Of a stretch of DNA of 64,000 nucleotides, positions 16,604-26,229 are shown one piece after another; positions within the stretch are counted from its first letter, which is position 1, and each line of letters starts with the position of its first letter. Made by a program: the position numbers and the translations under genes. Under the pieces are notes generated by a model. That model was not told the origin of the DNA. It was given only the letters and a program-made list of their open reading frames with translations, and searched no databases. This stretch comes from an uncultured Lachnospiraceae bacterium. GTDB lineage: Bacteria; Bacillota; Clostridia; Lachnospirales; Lachnospiraceae. The stretch covers positions 310,001 through 374,000 of the forward strand of contig CAJTTZ010000002.1 in NCBI GenBank assembly GCA_910579505.1, in the 5' to 3' direction.

Positions 16604-17719
16604 CTATTCCAGATGCTCCTGTAAAAGTGCAAAGTATTTCCTGCTCAATTTCATCTGGTCATACCGTTCAAAGTCCACTTCCCCAATCCTGTCAGCCGGG
16701 TTTTGCATCATTCTGATCCATTCTTCCACATCATAGGGGTCCTTCACATAATTTGCCTTTCCCTGTGTCACTTCAGGAATACACGCCCTGTCCGTGGCTA
16801 TCACCACCGTTCCAAAAAGCATCGCCTCAATCGGCGGCATGCCAAATCCCTCAAACACACTTGGAAAAAGAAAGGCGCGGCAATATAGGTACAGCGCGTT
16901 CCTCTCGGCGTTCTCCACAAATCCCGTGAGCGTCACTTCCTGTTCCAGCCCTCTCTCCTTAATCTGTCTTTCCAGTTTTTCCCTGCTCTCCCCATTCACC
17001 CCGGAAATCAGCAGTCTGCACGGCAGGCCTGACACGCTATTTTTTATCCGCTCCATCACCGCAATCAGCGTATCCAGATTTTTATGCGGAATCAGCTGCG
17101 CCACGGTATAATAAAATTCCTTCTCCTTCACATGGTATTTTCCCGCAAGCTGTTCAAACGGCGCGACTTCCCCCCTGTCCACCGTAATAGGATTGTAGAT
17201 CGTTGTAATCCTGTCATCCCTGACGCGGTATTTCTCCCGGACGTCATCCCTCACCCAATCGGATATCGCCACGAGATGTTTGGAAAAATGCGCGTCAAGC
17301 CACCAGCAGAGTCTGGAATACGCTATTTCGTGAAACGGGTGGTATTCGGGATAATGCGCCGCCTGCAGATCATGGATCACATTGACATAGGTAATACCGC
17401 CGTTAAACAGCGGGCGGCAGTACACCGGTATAAAACATTTGCGGATTCCATGTTTCTTAAGGAAACGGTTCTGGCAGAAAAAGTTCCACAAAATACGCCC
17501 CGCAATGTTCGCGGAAACCACTTCCGTATCCAAAAGTTCAATCCGATTATCCTCCTCATAATGGCGAAAAGTCTCCCGGTTATCCTTCGATACCATCAGA
17601 TAAAGATGAAAAGGCTCCTTAAGCCGCAAGAAGCCATCCAGTAAATTCCTGATATAAAATTCTGTTCCGCCCACCTTTTTAGGGCGGAGCCATAATAAAT
17701 CAACCGCTGCGACAAGCAT
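16604..17719 (-). CDS. Glycosyltransferase family 4, mannosyltransferase-like
   Basis: A 371-residue GT-B enzyme. KVGGTEFYIRNLL near the N-terminus is the glycine-rich acceptor loop; TVAQLIPHKNLDTLI (about 203-217), LTGFVENAERNALY and SVFEGFGMPPIEAMLF are canonical GT4 donor-site segments found in WbaZ/MtfB-like mannosyl- and rhamnosyltransferases. ATG 17719 is chosen since AGAAGGG lies just before it; an in-frame TTG at 17737 would overlap the CotH stop. It follows the CotH gene closely. Confidence 0.87.
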   Translation of the reverse strand: MLVAAVDLLWLRPKKVGGTEFYIRNLLDGFLRLKEPFHLYLMVSKDNRETFRHYEEDNRIELLDTEVVSANIAGRILWNFFCQNRFLKKHGIRKCFIPVYCRPLFNGGITYVNVIHDLQAAHYPEYHPFHEIAYSRLCWWLDAHFSKHLVAISDWVRDDVREKYRVRDDRITTIYNPITVDRGEVAPFEQLAGKYHVKEKEFYYTVAQLIPHKNLDTLIAVMERIKNSVSGLPCRLLISGVNGESREKLERQIKERGLEQEVTLTGFVENAERNALYLYCRAFLFPSVFEGFGMPPIEAMLFGTVVIATDRACIPEVTQGKANYVKDPYDVEEWIRMMQNPADRIGEVDFERYDQMKLSRKYFALLQEHLE

Positions 17720-17733
17720 TGTTTTCCCTTCTC

Positions 17734-19629
17734 TCAATCCGCCACCGGGACTTCATGGGTCCTTTCATACACCATAATGTCCTCCATAACAGGAACCGTG
17801 CCGTCAAAACAGACGCCGTCCTGTGTGTACCAGCCGTCAAATACCCGGTCCCCGTCCTTCGTCCCCGGCTCGCTTCCCGGCATCCCCTGCATACGCGTTC
17901 CTTTGATCACACTCACATAATTATCAATCCGGCCGTTTTCCGAGACGAAACATACCGTGCATATCTCCTGCCCGTCTGTCCAGACTGCATCCAGAAATGG
18001 CTTGCGTGCCGCCAGAAAATCCCGAATCCTTTGCACTTCACCCTCATAGTCCACCGCTTCCCCGTATATTTCCTTCCAGCGGATCAGATCCATATCTTTG
18101 GAGGCGTATATCTCCGATATGTATTCGTCGATCAGTTCGTCCTGAATCGTCTGCATATAGTCAGAAAAAAATTCGTTATAGCATTCCGACACCGCCTGCC
18201 GGAACTCAGGATGTTCATTCAAGTGCCAAAAGAGCGTGGTGGGATCTGTACTCCTCTGCATCAGATAACACAGATCCGCCGTTGACTCGTTTATCCCGTC
18301 AAGATTGGCATAAGCCTTATCATAATCCCACACGGGCCCGGCAAACAGCTTTTTGCTGACTGTATCATCCGGCTTATAGAAAAAAGAACTGGTCGCCCCC
18401 GCCCCGTTATTTTTACATAGTTCTTCAACAATATATTTCTGGGCAAAGGACCGCATGTCAATGTAATCGCTATAGTGCATCCCGTTCTGGGGATCGACGC
18501 CGTCCCCGGCAGTGACCGCCCGCTCCATCCCGTTTACCAGCCCGCTGATATAATCCACCTGCGCCTCCGAGGCATATGACGGCGCTTTGACCGTATACAG
18601 CTCCTTTAAGGTCTCTGTATAAAATCCGCTGATCTCCTCGCGGTATTTTTCAGCCACGTCTCTTTCCAGCAGATACCCTCCAGTCAAATCCGGGGGCTCG
18701 ACGGGAAGCACCACCCCCTTCTTCCGTTCTGTCTCAAAACGCCCACAGCTTTCAATATCCCTGTTCAGATTTTTGTTTTGCGCTTCCAGATCCGCAATCG
18801 GTACCCTCTCAGGGTCAATTTCCACCTTCTCGCACAGTTGGTACATACCATGGTATCTGTGATTTATATAGAGATCAATATACTGCGACTGCGGCGATCC
18901 GGCCATTCCTGCCGCCACGCCCATATCATAGGTAATTTTATTTCGAATGTAGGAGCGGTCCTCCACATTGCTCAAAAGAATCCAGTTGTCAGCGCTTCCC
19001 ATACCGAAAAGATCCGCCCGGTTTTTCAATCGGATCCCGTAGGACTTTTTCGGGTGAGCCCAGGTGGAATTTCCACGCCCGGAAATGCGGTCCAGTTTGT
19101 CCGCGCACACCACATTTCCCTCAACGTCAAGCAGGACAATTCTCCCTTTTTCCGCATAGCTCTTATCTGCGTCCAGTTGTTTCATGGAGCCGCTTTCCGT
19201 CTCCAGAAATACCGTCGGAAGCCCGGAGGAGTGCATAATGACTATCTTCTGTCTATGCAGGCGCTCCCCTCCCCTGTCACAAAAATACAGATCGTAACTC
19301 TCCCCGCAGCGCAGTGCGCTGATATCCCCACCGTTTCTCAGCGTAGTCTCTCCATTTTCCCCTGCAAAGACCACACTCTCGGCTCCCGCAAAGGAAATCT
19401 TCACATCGCCCGGCTCCACATAGGATGGCAGAAAGAGATAGCTGACCTGTTCAGCCTGATCCGTAAAGCAGGCAACTGTCTGCTCCGATGAGGAACTGCC
19501 CAGAATAAAGCCAAGCGACTCCATGTAGCTGTCTTCCCTCTGTATCAGATATTGCTCCTCTTTCTCCATAAATACTACGACCGCCATGAGGAATACAGCC
19601 AAAAAAGCAAGTGTACCACGCCGTCTCAT
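17734..19629 (-). CDS. CotH-family protein (atypical kinase), membrane anchored
   Basis: A 631-residue protein with an N-terminal hydrophobic signal/anchor (about 4-21: GTLAFLAVFLMAVVVFM) and a predicted extracytoplasmic body. The CotH core is visible: GRGNSTWAHPKKSYGIRL (184-201), DNWILLSN (214-221), YRNKITYD-like RNKITYD (229-235), GGYLLERD (317-324), and FAGPVWDYDKAY (429-440). CotH of Bacillus phosphorylates spore-coat proteins; family members outside sporulation occur with secreted and cell-surface structures. The start overlaps the stop of the DUF2304 gene by ATGA, so it is coupled to the polyprenyl-sugar genes. Target unknown; phosphorylation or binding of a surface glycoprotein is only a guess. 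Confidence 0.85.
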   Translation of the reverse strand: MRRRGTLAFLAVFLMAVVVFMEKEEQYLIQREDSYMESLGFILGSSSSEQTVACFTDQAEQVSYLFLPSYVEPGDVKISFAGAESVVFAGENGETTLRNGGDISALRCGESYDLYFCDRGGERLHRQKIVIMHSSGLPTVFLETESGSMKQLDADKSYAEKGRIVLLDVEGNVVCADKLDRISGRGNSTWAHPKKSYGIRLKNRADLFGMGSADNWILLSNVEDRSYIRNKITYDMGVAAGMAGSPQSQYIDLYINHRYHGMYQLCEKVEIDPERVPIADLEAQNKNLNRDIESCGRFETERKKGVVLPVEPPDLTGGYLLERDVAEKYREEISGFYTETLKELYTVKAPSYASEAQVDYISGLVNGMERAVTAGDGVDPQNGMHYSDYIDMRSFAQKYIVEELCKNNGAGATSSFFYKPDDTVSKKLFAGPVWDYDKAYANLDGINESTADLCYLMQRSTDPTTLFWHLNEHPEFRQAVSECYNEFFSDYMQTIQDELIDEYISEIYASKDMDLIRWKEIYGEAVDYEGEVQRIRDFLAARKPFLDAVWTDGQEICTVCFVSENGRIDNYVSVIKGTRMQGMPGSEPGTKDGDRVFDGWYTQDGVCFDGTVPVMEDIMVYERTHEVPVAD

Positions 19630-19988
19630 TCCGTGTCCCTCTTCTCCAATTCCCTCACCCGCTTGTCCAAAATCGCCAGCTCCTGCGTCAGCGTCCTTAT
19701 CTTCCTATTCTGCCGTGAGGCAATCGAAGTCAGGGACAGCAGGATCATAATAATAAATCCGATTGCAAAGATAAACAGACCGTTCATATTATCCTGAATG
19801 CCAAATATATGAATAATCGACACCAGAAGCTCCGGCACAGCGACCAGAATGCCCATCACCAGACCTGCGACCAGCCAAAGCAGCGTATATTTCAGGTTAA
19901 GCGCCTTTTGTTTTAAAAAGTATAAGATAATGACAAAATAACAGATCACTGCAACGATCAATGTCAATCTGAGTGTAGCAGGTATCAT
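19626..19988 (-). CDS. DUF2304 small membrane protein
   Basis: A 120-residue protein from ATG 19988, preceded by GGAGTAAGGGGC; a longer reading back to 20063 would run into the upstream gene. It has three hydrophobic stretches (about 5-24, 35-57, 67-87 in this numbering) and ends in a charged, coiled-coil-like tail (LTQELAILDKRVRELEKR). DUF2304 proteins are typically found beside DPM1-like GT2 enzymes that make polyprenyl-phosphate sugars, exactly as here, and may help them at the membrane. The family function is not established. Confidence 0.8.
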   Translation of the reverse strand: MIPATLRLTLIVAVICYFVIILYFLKQKALNLKYTLLWLVAGLVMGILVAVPELLVSIIHIFGIQDNMNGLFIFAIGFIIMILLSLTSIASRQNRKIRTLTQELAILDKRVRELEKRDTE

Positions 19989-19993
19989 GCCCC

Positions 19994-20749
19994 TTACTCC
20001 TTCCCGCGCGGATTCTGAATATCCTCCCGCTTTCCTCTGCGTATCCCATATCCCATACGGCATATCAGAATCGCCAGCGTCACTTTAATCATATAATAGA
20101 TGGATTTTTTGAAGGTGATAGAACTTATCCCGCCTTCCCTGGCGCGCATCTGCACCGGCACTTCCTTCACTCTTCCAAGGTGCATGATTGCCGCCACAAT
20201 GGCCTCCGGCTCAGGATAGTCCATGGGGTAATCCTCGCTGTATATTTTGATAAACATTTTGTTCACCGCGCGGTAACCGCTGGTCACATCCATAATATGC
20301 CTGCCGGTAACCAGCCAGATCAGCGCGCTCAAAATATTGATCCCCATCCTGCGGCCCAGTGTGGACTGAAACCCTTCCTTTTCCAGAAACCGGGAACCGA
20401 TAACCACATCCGCCTCACCCTCTATGATCGGTTCCAGGAGCCTGTTCAGATAAGAGACGTCGTGCTGCCCATCCCCGTCCACCTGCACGGCAATGTCATA
20501 ATTGTTTTTGTAAGCATATATATACCCGGCCTGCACCGCTCCGCCAATGCCCATATTGATCGGCAGATCCAGATAGGAAAAATCCTCCTGCTCACACAGG
20601 GAGCGCGTCGTATCGGTAGAGCCGTCGTTGACCACCAGATAATCACACCACGGCGCCTGTTCTCTCATGTGACTGACTACCTGTATAATACTGTCCGCCT
20701 CATTGTAGGCCGGTATGATAATTAAAACTTTATGTTCCTTTTCTTTCAT
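19994..20749 (-). CDS. GT2, polyprenyl-phosphate hexose synthase (DPM1-like)
   Basis: A 251-residue GT-A enzyme with IIIPAYNEADSI (10-21), VVNDGSTDTT (39-48), QVDGDGQHD (88-96) and GSRFLEKEGFQS. These match dolichyl/undecaprenyl-phosphate mannose or glucose synthases, which load a sugar from a nucleotide donor onto a polyprenyl phosphate for use by GT-C enzymes outside. There is only a short hydrophobic stretch near the C-terminus (YYMIKVTLAILICRMGYGI), so it is the soluble or monotopic type. The DUF2304 gene downstream and two polytopic membrane proteins upstream make a plausible functional set. Confidence 0.87.
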   Translation of the reverse strand: MKEKEHKVLIIIPAYNEADSIIQVVSHMREQAPWCDYLVVNDGSTDTTRSLCEQEDFSYLDLPINMGIGGAVQAGYIYAYKNNYDIAVQVDGDGQHDVSYLNRLLEPIIEGEADVVIGSRFLEKEGFQSTLGRRMGINILSALIWLVTGRHIMDVTSGYRAVNKMFIKIYSEDYPMDYPEPEAIVAAIMHLGRVKEVPVQMRAREGGISSITFKKSIYYMIKVTLAILICRMGYGIRRGKREDIQNPRGKE

Positions 20750-20774
20750 TCATCTCACCGCCTTGCACTTTTGC

Positions 20775-22382
20775 TTACACATTTTTCTTCTCCGGCGAAA
20801 GCTTTTTTCTTAAAATCCCCCGTATACGCACGCACCACAACTGTCTCAGCAGAAGATAATACGCCATATAAAAGGGGCCAAAGGTATATACCAGATACCG
20901 CTGCTGTCCAAAAAAAACCAGGGATATGATAAGCACAATCACCACATTTGCCGCCAGGACAAGCGCCATCATCTCGGCTCCTTCCTTTTTTACCCTTGCA
21001 TCCGCATAACCCCAAATCATCAGAGCCACCGCCGACAAATACAGGAACGCCGTCACTATATGGCAGAACCCGTAAAGCGGAGCATACTGGAAAAAGACCG
21101 TACTGATGAATGCCTGGGGCATCAGCATCAGCGTGTGGTACAAAAACCTTCCAAAATGCGCTTTGATCAAAGTTAACCCTATCGTCTGCAGATGACTGTG
21201 CCTGATCGCACCGAAATCATCCGACATGATGATCTCCGGGGCATAATCCACATAATACTCCGACGGTACAAAAATACAGCTCATCCCGATACTTCCAATA
21301 CCGCCCACGATGTCCTTCCACATCCACAGACCCTCATTGGCATAGGCATACCGCTCCTGTTTCGCATCCACCACCTCATACAGGGCAAGATACAGGCCTC
21401 TTTGCAGCTCGTCCTGAAAAAGCGCTGCATCCTCATAGTCCGCCTCGTACATACCCCTTGAAAAGATCAGCGTCAGGTACTGGCTGGTGGCAAAACTTTT
21501 TTTAATAAGCTTTTCCCTTGCCTCCTCTTCCGTCTCCGCCGCCGAAAGATCACGCCCGCTCTCCGGCTGCTGCGCCTTCTCCCGGTCCGGTTCTCCCTGT
21601 TCCTCTCCCGCTGCCTGATATGCATCCGGCACCTGTATGCGCGTCGCAAACGCAGTGAGGCCATCGTCCGCGCTCATCACCTTTTTGTATCCTCTGACAA
21701 GTCCGGCTGCCAGAAGCACCCCGGCAAGGCTGACTGCGACACAGACTGCCATCCCCGCCAGAAAGCGAACCGTTCTCTGCCCTTTTCCCACTTTCCTTTC
21801 CCGCGTACAGATCAAATACCAAAACACGACCCCACATACGGCAAAAACAACCTGAAGTTGAGAACGAACCGCCGTCAGCAGCAGCGTCATGCCAAAAGCG
21901 CCGATCAGTCTTGCGTAACTTTTGTCCCAAACCGCCAAAAGAATACACGTCAGAAATATATAAAAAAACGAATAGGCGACTCCTTCCGTCAAAATCGCCT
22001 GCGTCATCACTGCCGCCGGCATCTCAATCGTATAGGGATACAGCAGGAAAGCACTTAAAAAGACGCCCTCCACCGCATGAAGACCCATTCGTCTCCTGAC
22101 TGTCTCCTCCAAAAGTACAATGGAACATGCCGCCAGAAGAGCCTGCTCTGCAACCACCGCCCAAAGATACAGCCCGCCTCCAAAAATACATTGATTAAGT
22201 AGCAGAAAAAGCGGATAAAAGGGCATAACCCCTTCCCGCCAGGTAAGCCTCATATAGCTGCCGCTGTCATCGAACAATACCGCTCCGCTTCTGCCGGTAA
22301 TAAGAAAAAAAGCCAATACCAGAGCAAACAGAAACAGCTGGAATCTATATTTAGTCAGAAAGTATTTCCCTTTTCCCAACAT
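20775..22382 (-). CDS. Polytopic membrane protein, GT-C-like
   Basis: A 535-residue protein from ATG 22382, which follows GGAGGAAAGTA; the frame is open back to 22439 but that part overlaps the upstream gene. About ten hydrophobic segments are visible. An acidic LFDDSGSYMRLTWREG segment follows the first membrane helix, in the place where GT-C glycosyltransferases (ArnT/PMT-like) hold a catalytic acidic loop. A long hydrophilic insert rich in Glu/Gln (EEQGEPDREKAQQPESG and following) sits in a large loop. It probably uses a polyprenyl-phosphate sugar from the GT2 downstream. No firm family name can be given. Confidence 0.65.
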   Translation of the reverse strand: MLGKGKYFLTKYRFQLFLFALVLAFFLITGRSGAVLFDDSGSYMRLTWREGVMPFYPLFLLLNQCIFGGGLYLWAVVAEQALLAACSIVLLEETVRRRMGLHAVEGVFLSAFLLYPYTIEMPAAVMTQAILTEGVAYSFFYIFLTCILLAVWDKSYARLIGAFGMTLLLTAVRSQLQVVFAVCGVVFWYLICTRERKVGKGQRTVRFLAGMAVCVAVSLAGVLLAAGLVRGYKKVMSADDGLTAFATRIQVPDAYQAAGEEQGEPDREKAQQPESGRDLSAAETEEEAREKLIKKSFATSQYLTLIFSRGMYEADYEDAALFQDELQRGLYLALYEVVDAKQERYAYANEGLWMWKDIVGGIGSIGMSCIFVPSEYYVDYAPEIIMSDDFGAIRHSHLQTIGLTLIKAHFGRFLYHTLMLMPQAFISTVFFQYAPLYGFCHIVTAFLYLSAVALMIWGYADARVKKEGAEMMALVLAANVVIVLIISLVFFGQQRYLVYTFGPFYMAYYLLLRQLWCVRIRGILRKKLSPEKKNV

Positions 22383-22398
22383 TACTTTCCTCCCTGCT

Positions 22399-23733
22399 TT
22401 AGCCGTATAGCAATATGTGCCTGGTAATTTGGCACGCATTTAGAATGACGCCCATGAGCATACAGAGGTATATAAAACGTCTGCTCACTGCCGGCCACTT
22501 TCCAGCCTCATTTTCCGCCATAATCAAAATCAACAGAATCATCGCCATGTATAAGTAAATCATAGTTCTCAAAATGGAAGCAACCACTGTCGGCGTAAGC
22601 CCCACTGCCATTTCAGGAAGGCAGGCCAGAATCAAAATGATAACAGCGAACCATCCCTTCTTTACTTTCGTGATTAACGTATAAAGCACAACAGCAAACC
22701 ACAGCGCTACCGTCACAAGTAAAAGCCCCTGTTCGACCCATTCTGAAAAGCGTTTCGGAAGAGGCGTCGGCACCTGGTAGGTGAGTGTACGCCATCCCAA
22801 CAGATAATTTATCATAAACCAGCCTGTCCACGCAACATCCGTGAATACAGGCAGTGCAGCCATGATCCGCTTCCCTGCGGACTCCCCCTTCCACATCAAA
22901 AAAATAATGACATTGAAAATGAAAAATACCGGGCTTGGCAAGGACACAAAATGCATGTAGGAAGAAAGAATACCCATGCGGAGTTTGTCCAGCAAAGTTA
23001 ATTCAAAATAATCCGGCATCCAATATTGTGCATCCCTGATAGGCCGCAGACGGTTTCCGGGACAACAGAGGATATATACGAGGAAAATCGCCGTCATCCC
23101 CATGCACATCCACACAACGGCCGGACATTTCTTCCCGCTTTTTTTACAGTAAACCAACAATCCCATCTCTATCAGAAACAGGATTGCCGCCATAGACTCA
23201 AAGCTTGCGCTGTAGCAAACAGCCAGGGCAGCGCAAATCATTTCCTGTCTGGACAGACGAATCCCCAGCAGTCCTCCCTTAAGCATCCTGTTTATCGCGT
23301 AAAGCCCAAACGCCAGCACCCAAAGATAATTAGTCGTAGTGGCAATCCATCCTGTTTGCGCCATGATAGAAAACGGGAACGCACACAGCAGAACCGCCGT
23401 AACATAATAAACACTATTTTCCCGCAGCTCAAAAATATGTTCCAGTATCCAGATAAGTTCGCGATACAAAAGTACTATTACCAATAAATTCAGACATTTC
23501 CACACAACAGAAGGGAGCATTGCCAGAATAGGGACAACCAGCTCGATGGTAATTCTGGAAGACCAAATACTGTATCTGGCTATCGTATACTGAACCAGGC
23601 TGTTGTCATACTTGCTTAAAATCTGTGCAAATCCCTTATCATCCCAATAATTGGGAGACAGACAAATATGAAACGGAATATAAAATATTAGAATCCCCAG
23701 CAACGCCCTGTATTTTATTTGCAAACGTTTCAT
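22399..23733 (-). CDS. DUF6056-like polytopic membrane protein (copy 1)
   Basis: A 444-residue protein with about ten hydrophobic helices and AAAGGATC before the start. It begins with a helix, then NYWDDKGFAQ, and has CCPGNRLRPIRDA (about 219-231), resembling the APGN-x-x-R motif shared with the proteins at 47624 and 61659. That family (DUF6056-like) is found in teichoic acid and polysaccharide clusters and has a GT-C-like look. It is the most divergent of the three copies. The next gene starts 16 bases after its stop. Confidence 0.65.
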   Translation of the reverse strand: MKRLQIKYRALLGILIFYIPFHICLSPNYWDDKGFAQILSKYDNSLVQYTIARYSIWSSRITIELVVPILAMLPSVVWKCLNLLVIVLLYRELIWILEHIFELRENSVYYVTAVLLCAFPFSIMAQTGWIATTTNYLWVLAFGLYAINRMLKGGLLGIRLSRQEMICAALAVCYSASFESMAAILFLIEMGLLVYCKKSGKKCPAVVWMCMGMTAIFLVYILCCPGNRLRPIRDAQYWMPDYFELTLLDKLRMGILSSYMHFVSLPSPVFFIFNVIIFLMWKGESAGKRIMAALPVFTDVAWTGWFMINYLLGWRTLTYQVPTPLPKRFSEWVEQGLLLVTVALWFAVVLYTLITKVKKGWFAVIILILACLPEMAVGLTPTVVASILRTMIYLYMAMILLILIMAENEAGKWPAVSRRFIYLCMLMGVILNACQITRHILLYG

Positions 23734-23753
23734 GATCCTTTCGCCTTTCTATC

Positions 23754-25535
23754 CTATGAATCCGCAAATATCTCCTCTTTTTTCCTCTTTTCCACCTTTC
23801 CGTCCCCCACCTCGTAAATCACATCCACGTTGCGGATCGTGGTCAGCCTGTGCGCTATGATAATCATGGTTTTCATGCCCTGCAGATGTTCAATCGCCTC
23901 CATGACAGCCGCCTCCGTCTCATTGTCCAGTGCGGAAGTCGCCTCGTCAAGCACGAGAATTTCCGGGTCATGGTAGAGCGCCCTGGCTATGCCGATCCGC
24001 TGTCTCTGACCGCCGGATAACCTGACACCCCTGTCACCTACAATCGTATCCAGTCCGTGCGGCAGACTGTCTATGAAATCCCGCAGCTGTGCCTTTTCTA
24101 CCGCGGCACACACCGCCTCCTCGTCAATCAGTTCCTCCCGTATGCCAAAGGCGATGTTGTTGCGGATTGTATCGTCCGAGAGATAAATCGTCTGGGGAAT
24201 GTAGCCCACCTGCGCATGAAACGTCTTTGGCTGCTCATGCACATTGAGCCCGTCGGCAAGCACCCTGCCCTTTACAGGCGCCAAAAGACCGAGGATAATA
24301 TCCACCATGGTGGTTTTCCCCGATCCGGTGGAGCCGATGAAGGCTACGGTCGTGCCCCTTTTGATCGCAAAATGCACATCTTCAAGCACCCACTCCTCCG
24401 TGTTCGGATAATGGTAAGACACCCCCTGCACCTGAATCTCTTTTTGCAGCCTCCAATCCTCTTTCCGCTCTTGTTCCCCATCCGCAGTCAGGCCCTCAAT
24501 CCCCACCAGATCGTGGTACACGAGTTCCACGGACGGGAGGGCATAGATCATGTTCGAAGCGTGCTCGTTGATCCGCCCGACACTGGGCATCAGCCGCATA
24601 GCCGCCACTGCAAAAGCCGCAAGCTGGGAGATAAAGTAGACCGAATCCGCCTCGCCAAAAAGGAGTTTTACGATCACGGCAACCAGAAGTCCCGTCATGG
24701 AGACAGCCTCCACGGTATATTTGGGCAGTATCGAAATGGTTCTGGCAATGCGGAGCCCCCTTGCATATTTTCCCCAATATTTCTGAAATTCGTCGGTAAA
24801 ATATGCCTCACGCTCCAGAATCCTGATCTCCTTAATCCCGCCCAGCGCCTGATTCATCCACTGGAAAATCTTGCCCTGATAGCCCTGGTTTTCAAACCCC
24901 AGCCGACGGCTGTATTTCCTGCTTATCACTAAAAAACTGCCCACAAAAACCGCAAGGAACCCCAACACTATGATAGTGATGGACTTGCTGACAACCAGCA
25001 GATAAATCACCAATACACCTGATACCGTAAGTTCAGCGCCCAGCTCCAGCGCATAGAGAATGACCTGCATAAACCGAGACGTATCCTCATGAAGACTTCT
25101 CTGTAAAATCGCAATATTATGATTCAGGTGAAAGGTGTAAGGCTCTTTCATATATGCGGCAAGCAGTCTTGTTGACAGCTTCATCTGCGTATTGTAAGAA
25201 AAGCGAAAAATATAATCCTTCTCCAGAATAAGATATACATTCTTAATTACATAAATCCCGATAATGCCGACGGAGAACAAAATGATAAAACTCCTGTGGG
25301 AACGGAAGTGGAATAAATCAACAACCGCTTTCAGATACCATCTGTCATAAATCACGTTAGGATTTTGCAGCACATCAATAAAAGGCACAAACACCATGAC
25401 CGCAAGAAGCTCGAGGAAACTGCCGGCCACAATGGCCGCCGCAAGAAGGGCAAGTTTCCACTTATCTCTCTTATCAAATATATATCCAAGCATGGAAAGC
25501 AGGGACGCCTGCTTTTTTTCTCCTGTTTCTCTCAT
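23754..25535 (-). CDS. ABC transporter, PglK/MsbA-type lipid-linked oligosaccharide flippase (copy 1)
   Basis: A 593-residue half transporter: six-helix membrane domain (about 25-320) fused to an ATPase (about 360-590). Walker A GSTGSGKTT (401-409), Q-loop YIPQT, signature LSGGQRQR (507-514), Walker B/D-loop ILVLDEATSALD (526-537) and H-loop IIAHRLTT are intact. PglK-type proteins flip undecaprenyl-pyrophosphate oligosaccharides across the membrane in an ATP-dependent way. A second copy lies at 50170..51957, and a Wzx at 35384..36907, so this locus has three candidate flippases. Confidence 0.87.
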   Translation of the reverse strand: MRETGEKKQASLLSMLGYIFDKRDKWKLALLAAAIVAGSFLELLAVMVFVPFIDVLQNPNVIYDRWYLKAVVDLFHFRSHRSFIILFSVGIIGIYVIKNVYLILEKDYIFRFSYNTQMKLSTRLLAAYMKEPYTFHLNHNIAILQRSLHEDTSRFMQVILYALELGAELTVSGVLVIYLLVVSKSITIIVLGFLAVFVGSFLVISRKYSRRLGFENQGYQGKIFQWMNQALGGIKEIRILEREAYFTDEFQKYWGKYARGLRIARTISILPKYTVEAVSMTGLLVAVIVKLLFGEADSVYFISQLAAFAVAAMRLMPSVGRINEHASNMIYALPSVELVYHDLVGIEGLTADGEQERKEDWRLQKEIQVQGVSYHYPNTEEWVLEDVHFAIKRGTTVAFIGSTGSGKTTMVDIILGLLAPVKGRVLADGLNVHEQPKTFHAQVGYIPQTIYLSDDTIRNNIAFGIREELIDEEAVCAAVEKAQLRDFIDSLPHGLDTIVGDRGVRLSGGQRQRIGIARALYHDPEILVLDEATSALDNETEAAVMEAIEHLQGMKTMIIIAHRLTTIRNVDVIYEVGDGKVEKRKKEEIFADS

Positions 25536-25574
25536 AACGCAGCTTGCCTTTCTTTTCGTTTCTCAATTATCCGC

Positions 25575-26150
25575 TCACTTAAACAGCTCCGTGCACAGAT
25601 TGCTGTGTGAATCCCGTCCGCTTATCTTCCTTGCCGGTATCCCGGCCCAGGTAGTTCCGGGTTCCACGATATCCTTTGTCACCACGGCATTAGCCCCCAC
25701 TGCCACATCATCCGCTATATGCACCGCGCCGATCACCTTCGCGCCGCTCCCGAAATAACAGTTATCTCCGATTACAGCTGCCTCATGGCCTCCGTTCGTC
25801 GCGCCGATGGTTACGCCTTCCTGCAGACGGCAGTTTTTCCCGGCACGCACATTTGCGTGCACCACAATCGTCCCGTAATGCGGTATGGAAAGTCCAGGTC
25901 CGAACACGTTCGGCGGAATCGTAAACCCAAGCCGCACACTCAGACGGTGAAACCGCATTTTGTGCCATTTTCCAACCAGCTTTCCGACAGCCCCATGGCG
26001 GCAGTTCAGGCCATACTCCACCTTGCGGAGCAGAATCTCAAACTTCCAGATTTCATCCCCAAACAGCCGTGGGCGCGCGTCCCGCTGCCGCCCGAGGGCG
26101 AGCTGATCCTGTCTTATATATTTTTGATATGTTTCCTTACTGTTAATCAT
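25575..26150 (-). CDS. Serine-acetyltransferase-like hexapeptide acyltransferase
   Basis: A 191-residue left-handed beta-helix protein of the CysE/colanic acid acetyltransferase group. The repeats are clear in the C-terminal part: IPHYGTIVVHANVRAGKNC, LQEGVTIGATNGG and IGDNCYFGSGAKVIGAV, with the catalytic-type histidine in IPHYGTIVV. The ending AGIPARKI is typical. It would O- or N-acetylate a sugar using acetyl-CoA in the cytoplasm. It is one of three hexapeptide proteins in the window and could be a WbpD substitute, though its place, between a flippase and a GT-D enzyme, argues for a separate repeat unit. Confidence 0.82.
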   Translation of the reverse strand: MINSKETYQKYIRQDQLALGRQRDARPRLFGDEIWKFEILLRKVEYGLNCRHGAVGKLVGKWHKMRFHRLSVRLGFTIPPNVFGPGLSIPHYGTIVVHANVRAGKNCRLQEGVTIGATNGGHEAAVIGDNCYFGSGAKVIGAVHIADDVAVGANAVVTKDIVEPGTTWAGIPARKISGRDSHSNLCTELFK

Positions 26151-26229
26151 ATCCTCAACTTTTCCCCCGTCCCGTTATGTGCATATTTGCCGACACACAG
26201 CCCGGACAGACGGTAATTTCTCAAGAAGC

